DNA of 6,033 nucleotides from Bacillota bacterium. GTDB lineage: Bacteria; Bacillota; DTU025. The stretch spans positions 1 through 6,033 of the forward strand of contig DUWJ01000283.1 of NCBI GenBank assembly GCA_012842765.1, given 5' to 3'. Both the position numbers and the translations under genes were made by a program. The notes beneath the pieces are model-generated. The model was not told the origin of the DNA. It saw only the letters and a list, made by a program, of their open reading frames with translations, and made no database searches. Below, one piece after another: positions 1 through 5,942 of this stretch; position 1 is the stretch's first letter; each line of letters starts with the position of its first letter.

Positions 1-1137
1 CTCTGCAGGCACAGCAGAGGCCTCGACCTGGATCACCGATCCCATTCCCGGGCCCCAAACGGCGAGTCCGTTGACGATGCCTATCTGCGGAGCATCGGGC
101 ACCTTCCGTTCCGGCCTTGGCGAATACTGCCCGCTTTCTACCACCCATTCCATGTCAGACCGCATCACCATTTTTCGGCCCTCAGTGATGGCGACGCCGG
201 CGGCGAGCTGAACCATATTCACAGCGTCCCTGCCGTTCTGCGCATACTTGGTCACTATCTGAATAACACCGTCTTCCACACGCATGTTCATCTTGTCAAC
301 AGCTTGCGACGCTATGATGCCGACTTCCTCAGGGGTCAACGCCTTGAAGTATATCTCCAGGCACCGCGATCGAATGGCGGGAGGGATATCATGGGCAGGG
401 CGAGTAGTTGCCCCAACAAGCCGAAAGTCAGCAGGCAGCCCGTTCTTGAATATGTCGTGAATGTACATGGGGATATTGCGATCATCAGGGCTGTAGTACG
501 CTGACTCCAGGAAGACCTTCCTGTCTTCCAACACCTTAAGAAGCTTGTTCATCTGAATCGGGTGGAGTTCTCCGATCTCGTCTATGAAAAGCACACCCCC
601 GTGAGCCTTGGTTACGGCGCCCGGCTTGGGCTGGGGTACCCCTGCTATTCCCAGAGGACCCGCACCCTGATAGATAGGGTCGTGCACGGATCCGATCAAT
701 GGATCTGCGATTCCACGGTCATCGAAACGGGCTGTATTGGCATCAATTTCAATGAAAACAGCATCGGCCCGGAAAGGCGAAAGCGGGCTCTTCTTGGCCT
801 CCTCAAGCACAACCCGAGCAGCCGCCGTCTTGCCGACGCCGGGAGGACCGTAGAGGATCACATGTTGGGGATTGGGCCCGCATAGCGCCGCCTTTAGAGC
901 AAGGAGCGCATCCTTCTGTCCGACCACGTCTTCAAATCTCTTGGGCCTAGTCAACTCCGTAAGCGGCCTGGTAAGGCTGAGGCTCCGCATTTCGCGCAGC
1001 TTATCCATTTCACGGCGAGAATCGCGGTCAACCGCAGTTTTCGATCCCTGCTGGACCTTGAGGAGATTCCAAAAGTAAAGACCGATCACGATTCCGAAAA
1101 AGAGGTTTATCAACCCAATCACGCCGAGGTTGCTCAC
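1..1137 (-). CDS. lonB: ATP-dependent protease LonB, sporulation type (N-terminal 379 residues, cut by window edge)
   Basis: AAA+ protease of the LonB type, anchored in the membrane; in Bacillus subtilis it is made in the forespore. The minus-strand frame is open from a GTG at 1137 to the window edge, giving 379 codons. Seen in the translation: a hydrophobic N-terminal segment (about residues 5-25, ending GLYFWNLL), the RPKRFEDVVGQ motif (64-74), Walker A GPPGVGKT (97-104), Walker B VLFIDE (182-187), sensor-1 GATTR (242-246), a likely arginine finger in IRSRC (255-259) and sensor-2 GRDAVN (302-307). The Lon protease domain begins near residue 352 (IGIVNGLAVWGPG). Its catalytic Ser-Lys pair lies beyond the edge, so protease activity cannot be checked here. 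GTG is chosen as start because AGGAGGG sits 7 nt upstream; the nearby ATG at 1146 is in another frame. It lacks the LAN substrate-binding domain of LonA. It lies 138 bp downstream of clpX with its own likely promoter. Identification is very secure. Confidence 0.96.
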   Translation of the reverse strand, partial: MSNLGVIGLINLFFGIVIGLYFWNLLKVQQGSKTAVDRDSRREMDKLREMRSLSLTRPLTELTRPKRFEDVVGQKDALLALKAALCGPNPQHVILYGPPGVGKTAAARVVLEEAKKSPLSPFRADAVFIEIDANTARFDDRGIADPLIGSVHDPIYQGAGPLGIAGVPQPKPGAVTKAHGGVLFIDEIGELHPIQMNKLLKVLEDRKVFLESAYYSPDDRNIPMYIHDIFKNGLPADFRLVGATTRPAHDIPPAIRSRCLEIYFKALTPEEVGIIASQAVDKMNMRVEDGVIQIVTKYAQNGRDAVNMVQLAAGVAITEGRKMVMRSDMEWVVESGQYSPRPERKVPDAPQIGIVNGLAVWGPGMGSVIQVEASAVPAE

Positions 1138-1161
1138 CGAACATCCCTCCTGTCCACGGTG

Positions 1162-1190
1162 TAGCATGCCCCGGCCAACAACAACTATCC
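1162..1190 (-). promoter_or_regulatory. Candidate forespore (sigma-G/sigma-F type) promoter of lonB
   Basis: On the minus strand GGATA (1190-1186) is followed after 17 nt by CATGCTA (1168-1162). This fits the sigma-G -10 pattern CATnnTA exactly and resembles the -35 pattern GnATR at the usual spacing. The implied start lies about 17 nt before the lonB GTG, leaving just room for the AGGAGGG site. Forespore control of lonB is known in B. subtilis; its use here is inference. The second base of the -35 (G) is not the preferred one. A perfect TTGACA also occurs at 1249-1244, but its best -10 (GATAAT) is 20 nt away. Confidence 0.4.
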
Positions 1191-1218
1191 CGGCGGACGC
1201 CATGCGCCACGCCGGGAT
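1187..1218 (-). terminator. Likely intrinsic terminator of the clpP-clpX unit
   Basis: A perfect 9-bp inverted repeat (ATCCCGGCG / CGCCGGGAT) surrounds a 14-nt loop that can form 4 more inner pairs around ATG. On the minus strand it is followed by the U-rich but imperfect tail AGTTGTTGTTGG. It lies 58 bp after the clpX stop and before lonB. The stem base overlaps the -35 element of the candidate lonB promoter. The interrupted U-tract lowers confidence that it terminates strongly. Confidence 0.5.
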
Positions 1219-1275
1219 TATCAGCAACGTCTATAAAGGTCTTGTCAACTCGCGCATTCCCCAGGAAAACCGTCC

Positions 1276-2541
1276 CTACGCCGTCTCTTCCTTCTTGCGC
1301 GCCGGCTTCTTCTCGGCCAACACCATGGTTGGCTTGCCGTCGTCAGCCACGGTCTCCTTGGTTATGACGACCTTCTTCACATCTGTGCGAGTAGGTATGT
1401 CGTACATTATGTCAAGCATAATGTGCTCCATGATCGACCTCAATCCTCTGGCGCCTGTATTCCTCTCCATGGCCTTGCGAGCCACGGCCTCCAGCGAATC
1501 GTCGGTGAACTCGAGCTCCACGCCGTCCAACTCGAACAGCTTCCTATACTGCTTCACCAGCGCATTCCGCGGCTCAGTCAGTATCCGAACCAACGACTCC
1601 TCATCAAGGGCGTCGAGGGGAACGACCACTGGAAGCCTGCCGATGAACTCAGGGATCAGACCATACTTCAGAAGATCCTCGGGCATAACTTGACGGAGGA
1701 TATCGCCGATGTTCTTGTCGACCTTTGGCTTTACCTCAGCGCCAAATCCCAAAGTCTTTCGACCGATGCGGTTCTCGATTATGCTATCGAGACCGTCAAA
1801 TGCGCCGCCGCATATGAAGAGGATATTCGTCGTGTCAAGCTGGATAAACTCCTGATGTGGGTGCTTTCGACCCCCTTGAGGGGGAACGCTCGCCACTGTC
1901 CCCTCAAGTATTTTGAGGAGGGCCTGCTGGACCCCTTCACCCGACACATCCCTTGTTATGGACGGGTTCTCCGACTTTCTAGCTATCTTATCTACCTCGT
2001 CAATGTAAACAATTCCCTTTTCCGCACGCTCGATATCGTAGTCGGCGTTCTGGATCAGCTTGAGCAAAATGTTCTCGACATCCTCGCCCACATAGCCAGC
2101 CTCCGTAAGAGAAGTGGCATCTGATATGGCAAAAGGCACGTTGAGTATCTTCGCAAGGGTTTGCGCGAGCAATGTTTTGCCGCAGCCCGTGGGGCCAAGC
2201 AGCAAGATGTTGCTTTTCTGCAGCTCCACGTCGTCGACATGGGGTGCAGCGCTGATCCTCTTATAATGGTTGTACACGGCAACCGAGAGCGTCTTCTTAG
2301 CGTCATCTTGCCCTATCACGTATTCATCAAGAATGGCGCGTATTTCGTGCGGCTTTGGGATCTCGCTGAAATCGATGTCAGGACTGATTCCCGACTCTTC
2401 CTCGATGATCTCATTGCACAGCTCAATGCACTCATCGCAGATGTAAACGCCAGGACCAGCGATGAGCCTTCTTACCTGCTCCTGGGCCTTGCCACAAAAG
2501 GAGCACCTTAGCTGACCCTTATCATCACCGTACTTGAACAT
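1276..2541 (-). CDS. clpX: ClpX, ATP-dependent unfoldase subunit of ClpXP
   Basis: Hexameric AAA+ unfoldase that recognises substrates, unfolds them with ATP and threads them into ClpP in the cytoplasm. The protein has 421 residues, the usual length. Seen in order: the N-terminal zinc-binding domain with Cys13, Cys16, Cys35 and Cys38; the YVIGQ motif (74-78); Walker A GPTGCGKT (116-123); pore-1 loop GYVGED (149-154); Walker B IVYIDE (177-182); the RKH pore motif (225-227); LGF at 264-266 in the place of the ClpP-docking IGF loop; the arginine-finger region FIGRLP (299-304); and sensor-2 GARGLRSI (363-370). The tail (411-421) is Lys/Glu-rich. The ATG has a GAGGGGTGG ribosome site upstream and lies 15 bp after the clpP stop, so the two are co-transcribed. 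Nothing is missing. LGF instead of IGF is a conservative change that should still dock ClpP. Confidence 0.98.
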   Translation of the reverse strand: MFKYGDDKGQLRCSFCGKAQEQVRRLIAGPGVYICDECIELCNEIIEEESGISPDIDFSEIPKPHEIRAILDEYVIGQDDAKKTLSVAVYNHYKRISAAPHVDDVELQKSNILLLGPTGCGKTLLAQTLAKILNVPFAISDATSLTEAGYVGEDVENILLKLIQNADYDIERAEKGIVYIDEVDKIARKSENPSITRDVSGEGVQQALLKILEGTVASVPPQGGRKHPHQEFIQLDTTNILFICGGAFDGLDSIIENRIGRKTLGFGAEVKPKVDKNIGDILRQVMPEDLLKYGLIPEFIGRLPVVVPLDALDEESLVRILTEPRNALVKQYRKLFELDGVELEFTDDSLEAVARKAMERNTGARGLRSIMEHIMLDIMYDIPTRTDVKKVVITKETVADDGKPTMVLAEKKPARKKEETA

Positions 2542-2556
2542 GATACCACCCCTCGG

Positions 2557-3150
2557 CTAAGCCTCTGCAGCCTTGCCCTCGAAAATGCTGTCAATGATTC
2601 CATATTCCTTAGCTTCCTGGGCTGACATGTAAAAGTCGCGATCGGTGTCGCGGTCGATCCGTTCGATTGGCTGCCCAGTGTGGCGCGAGAGAATCTCGTT
2701 GGTAATTCCTTTAATTCGCAGGATCTCCTTGGCCTGTATCTCTATGTCTGTGGCCTGACCCTGTGTGCCTCCATGAGGCTGATGAACCATTATCCTGGAA
2801 TAGGGCAGTGCGTAACGCTTGCCCTTCGCGCCCGCAGCAAGGAGTACGGCTGCCGCGCTCGCCGCAAGCCCGACGCATACCGTGGAAACATCAGGCTTCA
2901 CGTACTGCATTGTATCATATATCGCCAGCCCAGCAGTGACTACTCCGCCTGGGCTATTGATGTAAAGATTGATATCCTTCTCAGGATCTTCGCCCTGCAG
3001 GAAAAGCATCTGCGCTATGACAAGATTCGCCATACTGTCATCTATCGGGCCCCCAACGAAGATGATCCTGTCTTTCAGAAGCCTGGAGTAAATATCATAT
3101 GCTCGCTCACCACGGCTAGTCTGTTCAACAACCATAGGTATGAGGGTCAT
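2557..3150 (-). CDS. clpP: ClpP, ATP-dependent Clp protease proteolytic subunit
   Basis: Serine peptidase that forms the two-ring, 14-subunit chamber of ClpXP (and ClpCP where ClpC exists). With the start used here it has 197 residues, the same as B. subtilis ClpP. The catalytic triad is Ser98 (in LAASA), His123 (MVHQP) and Asp172 (DTDRD), matching known numbering in Bacillus and Staphylococcus. Also seen are the N-terminal [22 protein letters not shown], which forms the axial gate, and NSPGG (65-69). In-frame starts exist at GTG 3159, ATG 3156 and ATG 3150. ATG 3150 is preferred because GAGAGGTG sits 6 nt upstream of it and the protein then begins MTLIPMV as in relatives. After the active Ser the usual Met-Gly is Ala-Ala ([11 protein letters not shown]), a mild oddity that leaves the triad intact. 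It is followed closely by clpX. Confidence 0.98.
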   Translation of the reverse strand: MTLIPMVVEQTSRGERAYDIYSRLLKDRIIFVGGPIDDSMANLVIAQMLFLQGEDPEKDINLYINSPGGVVTAGLAIYDTMQYVKPDVSTVCVGLAASAAAVLLAAGAKGKRYALPYSRIMVHQPHGGTQGQATDIEIQAKEILRIKGITNEILSRHTGQPIERIDRDTDRDFYMSAQEAKEYGIIDSIFEGKAAEA

Positions 3151-3166
3151 GTCCATCACCTCTCTG

Positions 3167-3198
3167 GTTTCAATCCACGCCCCTCAGCGAGAGGCAAA
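3167..3198 (-). repeat. Solitary 32-nt element resembling a type I-C CRISPR repeat, in the clpP leader
   Basis: Read on the minus strand, this element has TTT, then a 7-bp stem (GCCTCTC / GAGGGGC, one G-U pair) with a GCT loop, then the tail GTGGATTGAAAC. Type I-C repeats are typically 32 nt, have a G/C stem at the same place and end in GTGGATTGAAAC. Against the Desulfovibrio vulgaris I-C repeat as I remember it, I count 24 identities in 32, with the last 17 (GGGGCGTGGATTGAAAC) all identical. Only one copy is visible, and there is no array or cas gene. It ends 2 nt before the clpP ribosome site GAGAGGTG, so it lies in the clpP 5' leader, tail towards the gene. The resemblance is seen; origin and function are unknown. 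Confidence 0.6.
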
Positions 3199-3241
3199 GG
3201 TGGGGTATGCAACTCTTGCCAGGAACGTGTGCTGAGCCATC

Positions 3242-3266
3242 CAGCAGAGTCCAGATTATTCTGCTG
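3242..3266 (-). other. Stem-loop in the clpP leader
   Basis: A perfect 7-bp inverted repeat (CAGCAGA / TCTGCTG) encloses an 11-nt loop. It lies between the candidate clpP promoter and the CRISPR-like element. No U-tract follows on either strand, so it is not a standard terminator. It may be an mRNA leader structure or chance. Confidence 0.35.
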
Positions 3267-3279
3267 CTTTAGGCCGCGA

Positions 3280-3309
3280 ATAATACTCCATGTAACTCTA
3301 TGCGTGCAA
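3280..3309 (-). promoter_or_regulatory. Candidate sigma-A promoter for clpP-clpX
   Basis: On the minus strand TTGCAC (3309-3304) is followed after 18 nt by TATTAT (3285-3280). The -10 matches 5 of 6 consensus positions; the -35 matches only 3. It would give a leader of about 120 nt before the clpP ATG, containing the 3242-3266 stem-loop and the CRISPR-like element. I saw no CtsR heptamer repeat or CIRCE element near it. Co-transcription from tig is the alternative. Confidence 0.35.
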
Positions 3310-3358
3310 CTGCCTTCGAAGACTTGGCCATATCGCCCGCATCGGAAGCGGTCCTGAA

Positions 3359-3387
3359 GCGCTGATCGGCTATTTCCCGATTTGCGC
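3359..3387 (-). terminator. Weak stem-loop directly after tig
   Basis: Two nested inverted repeats (GCGC / GCGC and ATCGG / CCGAT, with a 2-nt internal mismatch and a 7-nt loop) begin right after the tig stop codon. Only two T residues follow on the minus strand, so termination would be weak at best. It may serve mainly as a 3'-end mRNA structure, allowing read-through into clpP. Confidence 0.3.
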
Positions 3388-4890
3388 CTATGGCTCTGGT
3401 GACGACGTTTCTTCCGCTACGGCTTCTCCGTCCATTTCCTCATCTGAACCCGGCTCATCAGCTTCACTGGTCTGCTCTATGCCCTCGTCACGCGACTCGG
3501 TCCCAGACTCGGCCTGAGCCTTCTCAGCGTTTTCCTTCGCTTCTTCCGCTTCGCGTGCAGCACATTCCTGGCATATAGCAGACTCCGGATCCGCGTCGCA
3601 TGTATTGGCTAAATATGCCAAGACTTTTTCACGCATCAGTGCTTTAGTCGTAACCCTACGCATTTCGGGATCTTCTATCGCCTTCTGCAATATCTCACGG
3701 CTTTGAGCACCCGCATAACTCATTACCTGAGCAACGGCAATGCTCACTTCGTCAGTAGTAGGGAAAAGGTTTTCCTCTTTGGCCAAAGCCTCAATTACCA
3801 ATGCTTTCTTGACAGAGGCCGGCGCCAACTCGAGCATCTCCTGATACACGTCATCTTCCGATTGACCCTTTGCCTCCAGGTATTCCTCCCATTCGAGCCC
3901 CTCCTTTTCCACTGTCTCCTGCAGCTTGTCAAATGCGATATATGCCTCTTGCTCTACCAGGAGCTTGGGAGGTTCGACTTCTGAGGTCGTCACCAACGCG
4001 TCGAGCGCGCGTTCACCCAAATCCTTCTTGGCCTCATCAAGGAAATGGTGCATCATGGAATGCTTGATATCATTGCGCAGCTCTTCAAGGGTTTTCGTCT
4101 CTCCAAAATCCTTGGCAAACTCGTCATCCAACTCAGGCAGTTGCTTGACCTTGATGTCTTTTACTATTATGTTGAACGTAACATCATGGCCTGCGAGTTC
4201 CTCGATATAAAAACCTTCAGGGAGAACAGCAGTGACAGATTTGGGTTCGCCAACCGTCATGCCCTCGATCTCTTCATCTATGCCTTCCATGAGGTAACCC
4301 ATACCCACGGGAACTTGCGTGTCATCAACTGAGATCTCTTCCAAACGCTCCCCATCAACCATGGCTTCGATTGAGACGGTCACAAGGTCCCCGGCTTGAG
4401 CTGTGGTACGCTCTGTAGAAACAAATTCGCCTCGCTGATCACGCAGATTCTCAAGCACGCGGTCGATATCGGCTTCAGTCACCTCGCGCTTCTCCCGGTC
4501 GAGCTTAATAGACTTGTAATCTCCCAGCTTTACCTCGGGCTTCACCGTCATTCTCGCCTTGAACGTTAACGGCTCGCCTGAATCGAGGTCAGCATCGTCA
4601 AGGCCCTCAAATGCCGGATCCTCCAGAGGAATCAGATTTGTCTCCTCGAGAGCAGCCTCATAGGCTTTCGGCACGAAATCACGGATAGCTTCATCGTATA
4701 TGATCTCTCTGCCAACGTAGTTCTCCAATATTAGGCGGGGCGCTTTACCCTTCCGGAAACCCGGGACCGTATATCGTTGCCCCAGTCTGCGGACCGCGCT
4801 TCCAAGCGCGCGACGAACCTCGTCTTCGCTTACGGTTATCTCCAGAGTCACTAATCCTTGATCATTATCGACTACACTGGCTTTATACAT
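3388..4890 (-). CDS. tig: Trigger factor, ribosome-associated chaperone and prolyl isomerase, with extended acidic Cys-containing tail
   Basis: Binds the ribosome near the exit tunnel and shelters nascent chains. The start is ATG 4890 (MYKASVV), with AGGTG 5 nt upstream, giving 500 residues. The frame stays open to an ATG at 5028, but that extra stretch has no trigger-factor similarity and its start falls inside an inverted repeat. Seen: an N-terminal ribosome-binding domain with the signature GFRKGKAP (44-51); an FKBP-type isomerase domain at about 155-245 (QAGDLVTVSIEAMVDG, VPVGMGYLMEGIDEEIEGM, AGHDVTFNIIVKDIK); and a helical C-terminal chaperone domain to about 430. The usual family length is about 430. 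The remaining 70 residues hold the protein's only cysteines (Cys431, Cys440, Cys443), then an Ala/Glu-rich acidic tail. The gene heads the tig-clpP-clpX cluster. Identity is certain; the role of the tail is unknown. Confidence 0.97.
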   Translation of the reverse strand: MYKASVVDNDQGLVTLEITVSEDEVRRALGSAVRRLGQRYTVPGFRKGKAPRLILENYVGREIIYDEAIRDFVPKAYEAALEETNLIPLEDPAFEGLDDADLDSGEPLTFKARMTVKPEVKLGDYKSIKLDREKREVTEADIDRVLENLRDQRGEFVSTERTTAQAGDLVTVSIEAMVDGERLEEISVDDTQVPVGMGYLMEGIDEEIEGMTVGEPKSVTAVLPEGFYIEELAGHDVTFNIIVKDIKVKQLPELDDEFAKDFGETKTLEELRNDIKHSMMHHFLDEAKKDLGERALDALVTTSEVEPPKLLVEQEAYIAFDKLQETVEKEGLEWEEYLEAKGQSEDDVYQEMLELAPASVKKALVIEALAKEENLFPTTDEVSIAVAQVMSYAGAQSREILQKAIEDPEMRRVTTKALMREKVLAYLANTCDADPESAICQECAAREAEEAKENAEKAQAESGTESRDEGIEQTSEADEPGSDEEMDGEAVAEETSSPEP

Positions 4891-4974
4891 GAGTACACCT
4901 CGCTGTCCCGAGCATCCTTCGGGTAACCTATTCGACGATGCGTAAGTTGATTCCTTTGAAAACTTTAATTCACA

Positions 4975-5003
4975 ATAGTATGCCCCGGCGAGCGGCTGTT
5001 CAA
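4975..5003 (-). promoter_or_regulatory. Possible sigma-A promoter of tig
   Basis: On the minus strand TTGAAC (5003-4998) is followed after 17 nt by TACTAT (4980-4975), each matching 4 of 6 consensus positions. The start would lie about 80 nt before the tig ATG. The -35 lies in the loop of the 4980-5019 inverted repeat. The match is modest, so tig could instead be read from the tRNA-Arg promoter. Confidence 0.25.
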
Positions 5004-5019
5004 GCCACCACCGGGGCAT
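4980..5019 (-). terminator. Strong stem-loop between tRNA-Arg and tig (terminator-like or leader structure)
   Basis: A perfect 9-bp inverted repeat (ATGCCCCGG / CCGGGGCAT) encloses a second stem (GTGGCT / AGCCGC with one G-U pair) and a TGAAC loop. It is therefore a long bipartite hairpin. What follows on the minus strand is A/T-rich (ACTATTGTGAATTAAAGTTTT) but has no immediate U-run, so it is not a textbook terminator. CGGGG at 5034-5030 can also pair with CCCCG in the 5' arm (5016-5012), giving a competing fold. It may end the tRNA transcript or act in the tig leader. Confidence 0.4.
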
Positions 5020-5066
5020 CAATGCCAATCCCCGATATGCACCGGTTACACTCTGGCAAACAAAAA

Positions 5067-5143
5067 TGGCGCGCCCGGCAGGGCTCGAACCTGCGGCCTA
5101 TGGATTCGAAGTCCATCGCTCTGTCCAACTGAGCTACGGGCGC
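5067..5143 (-). tRNA. tRNA-Arg(TCG), decodes CGA
   Basis: The minus strand folds as a complete cloverleaf of 77 nt. The 7-bp acceptor stem is GCGCCCG / CGGGCGC with discriminator G and an encoded CCA. The D-arm begins TAGCTCAGTTGG, the anticodon stem is ATGGA / TCCAT with loop CTTCGAA, and the T-arm contains GGTTCGAGCC. The anticodon TCG lies at 5107-5109. Right after CCA comes TTTTTGTTTG, which may help end the transcript. It has its own promoter at 5164-5192. Confidence 0.97.
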
Positions 5144-5163
5144 CCGCTTCATGCCCGCGACAA

Positions 5164-5192
5164 AGTATAGCATAACCCAAAGCGCATGTAAA
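5164..5192 (-). promoter_or_regulatory. Sigma-A promoter of tRNA-Arg
   Basis: On the minus strand TTTACA (5192-5187) is followed after 17 nt by TATACT (5169-5164), each matching 5 of 6 consensus positions. A TG dinucleotide one base before the -10 gives an extended -10. The predicted start lies about 14 nt upstream of the tRNA, which is a good arrangement for a strong stable-RNA promoter. Confidence 0.7.
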
Positions 5193-5197
5193 GCAAT

Positions 5198-5220
5198 AGA
5201 CCCTGGATATCCCAGGGCCT
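5198..5220 (-). terminator. Likely terminator of tRNA-His
   Basis: A 9-bp stem (AGGCCCTGG / CCAGGGTCT, one G-U pair) with a 5-nt loop GATAT lies 14 nt after the tRNA-His CCA. On the minus strand it is followed by ATTGCTTT. It directly precedes the tRNA-Arg promoter, so the two tRNAs appear to be separate transcription units. The U-tract is interrupted. Confidence 0.5.
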
Positions 5221-5234
5221 CACAATCGAATTGA

Positions 5235-5312
5235 TGGGGTGGATGATGGGACTTGAACCCACGACCCTCAGAGCCACAATCTGATGCTCTAGCCAACTGA
5301 GCTACATCCACC
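5235..5312 (-). tRNA. tRNA-His(GTG)
   Basis: The minus strand folds as a complete cloverleaf. The acceptor stem is GTGGATG / CATCCAC, with the histidine-specific extra G-1 (5312) opposite C73 and an encoded CCA. The anticodon stem is TCAGA / TCTGA with loop TTGTGGC, giving anticodon GTG at 5275-5277. The T-arm contains GGGTTCAAGTCCC. The G-1:C73 pair is the identity element for histidyl-tRNA synthetase. Confidence 0.97.
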
Positions 5313-5325
5313 ACGTTGCTTAAGA

Positions 5326-5354
5326 ATTTTATCATAGGCGTACCCCATGGTCAA
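5326..5354 (-). promoter_or_regulatory. Sigma-A promoter of tRNA-His
   Basis: On the minus strand TTGACC (5354-5349) is followed after 17 nt by TAAAAT (5331-5326), each matching 5 of 6 consensus positions. A TG one base before the -10 makes it an extended -10. The start would lie about 7 nt before the tRNA, giving a very short leader. Confidence 0.7.
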
Positions 5355-5549
5355 GGGTCCCGCACGACTTTGTTACGCGTTTTGCCAAACGCAATTCTGT
5401 GCCAAGCACAGTCCTATGACCACAATTGCTTCGCTAGAGCGAACTTCCGTGTTCAATGTCACTTCTTATGAGGCAACAAGTGACTCCCAAAAAGCCTTCA
5501 GCTTTGCTCCAGACTGTAAGCGGCTTGCCAAGTCTCAAACACAACACAG
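5355..5549. other. Non-coding gap with three small inverted repeats
   Basis: I see no credible gene here; short open frames on either strand have no recognisable motif. The gap holds three perfect small inverted repeats: GCGTTT / AAACGC with loop TGCC (5377-5392), TTCGC / GCGAA with loop TAGA (5430-5443), and GTCACTT / AAGTGAC with a 13-nt loop (5458-5484). A weak AAAGC / GCTTT stem (5491-5505), followed by two extra T residues on the minus strand, could end transcription of the gene at 5550. None has a convincing U-tract. Confidence 0.4.
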
Positions 5550-5942
5550 TCAATAGCGCTTGATACGGGGCCGATCCACAACTACATCTAGGTGTATGGG
5601 CGAGGCATTCCTTCCTCCATAAAACCTATTGTCGCCGATTCCAAAATGGCATGTGCCTGCAATGCACTCGTCAGCTCCGATGTAACCCGTTGGAGTGATG
5701 TTTGACAGTCCTATTCCCAGCTCAACCACGCGTCGACTGGATCGGGGTAATGTCCAGAGCAGATTCCTGAGGCGTTCGGCAAACATGCCCTCTTCCACTA
5801 TAAATCGAACAGGCGCATCTAGCTCTTCCAAGGCATCCAACAGTTTGCCGTCGTACACGAGCGCCCCAATTGTCACATCAGCTACTATAACGCCGTTGGC
5901 TGAAGTCTCTTCCAAAACAGTTGGCGCCAGGCAAAGTCGCAT
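5550..5942 (-). CDS. C-terminal half of an M29 aminopeptidase / NicX-like metalloprotein
   Basis: The 130-residue frame has the C-terminal motifs of the M29 (AmpS/AmpT) and NicX-like fold: APTVLEETSANGVIVAD (6-22, compare the usual aP.e.saNGvivvD), ELGIG (74-78), DE (91-92), GTCHFGIGDN (96-105), GG (109-110) and IHLD (116-119). In M29 enzymes the corresponding Glu, His, His and Asp bind two metals; in NicX two His and one Asp hold one iron. Here Glu74, Glu92, His99, His117 and Asp119 are present, but the Glu of the usual NLPaGE motif, expected just before APT, is absent. Full-length relatives have about 350-410 residues, so this is a fragment or one piece of a split gene. ATG 5942 directly follows an in-frame TAG. 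GGGGGA lies about 9 nt upstream, so separate translation is possible. Substrate unknown. Confidence 0.6.
   Translation of the reverse strand: MRLCLAPTVLEETSANGVIVADVTIGALVYDGKLLDALEELDAPVRFIVEEGMFAERLRNLLWTLPRSSRRVVELGIGLSNITPTGYIGADECIAGTCHFGIGDNRFYGGRNASPIHLDVVVDRPRIKRY

Noticed and set aside
1144..1146. ATG at 1146 as the lonB start
   Set aside because: It is in a different frame from LonB and lies directly against the AGGAGG site; the GTG at 1137 is in frame with 7-nt spacing.
1423..2124. Long plus-strand open frame inside clpX
   Set aside because: It has no recognisable motif and runs antisense to strongly conserved ClpX coding sequence, so it is a shadow frame.
3157..3159. GTG at 3159 as the clpP start
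   Set aside because: It overlaps the GAGAGGTG ribosome site; ATG 3150 has proper spacing and gives the standard MTLIPMV N-terminus.
3167..3387. A full CRISPR array in the tig-clpP gap
   Set aside because: Only one repeat-like unit is present; no second copy is found at spacer distance on either side.
4891..5028. N-terminal extension of trigger factor from ATG 5028
   Set aside because: The extra 46 codons have no trigger-factor similarity and begin inside an inverted repeat, while ATG 4890 has a good ribosome site and the family's normal N-terminus.
5000..5335. 111-codon minus-strand frame containing VAQLARASDCGSEGRGFKSH and PVAQLDRAMDFESIGRRFEP
   Set aside because: These are the familiar false translations of tRNA genes; the frame lies across tRNA-His and tRNA-Arg.
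5349..5360. GGTCAAGGGTCC as a possible CtsR operator
   Set aside because: Only one partial heptamer is present rather than the tandem GGTCAAA repeat, it is not near a clp gene start, and it is better explained as the tRNA-His -35 element.
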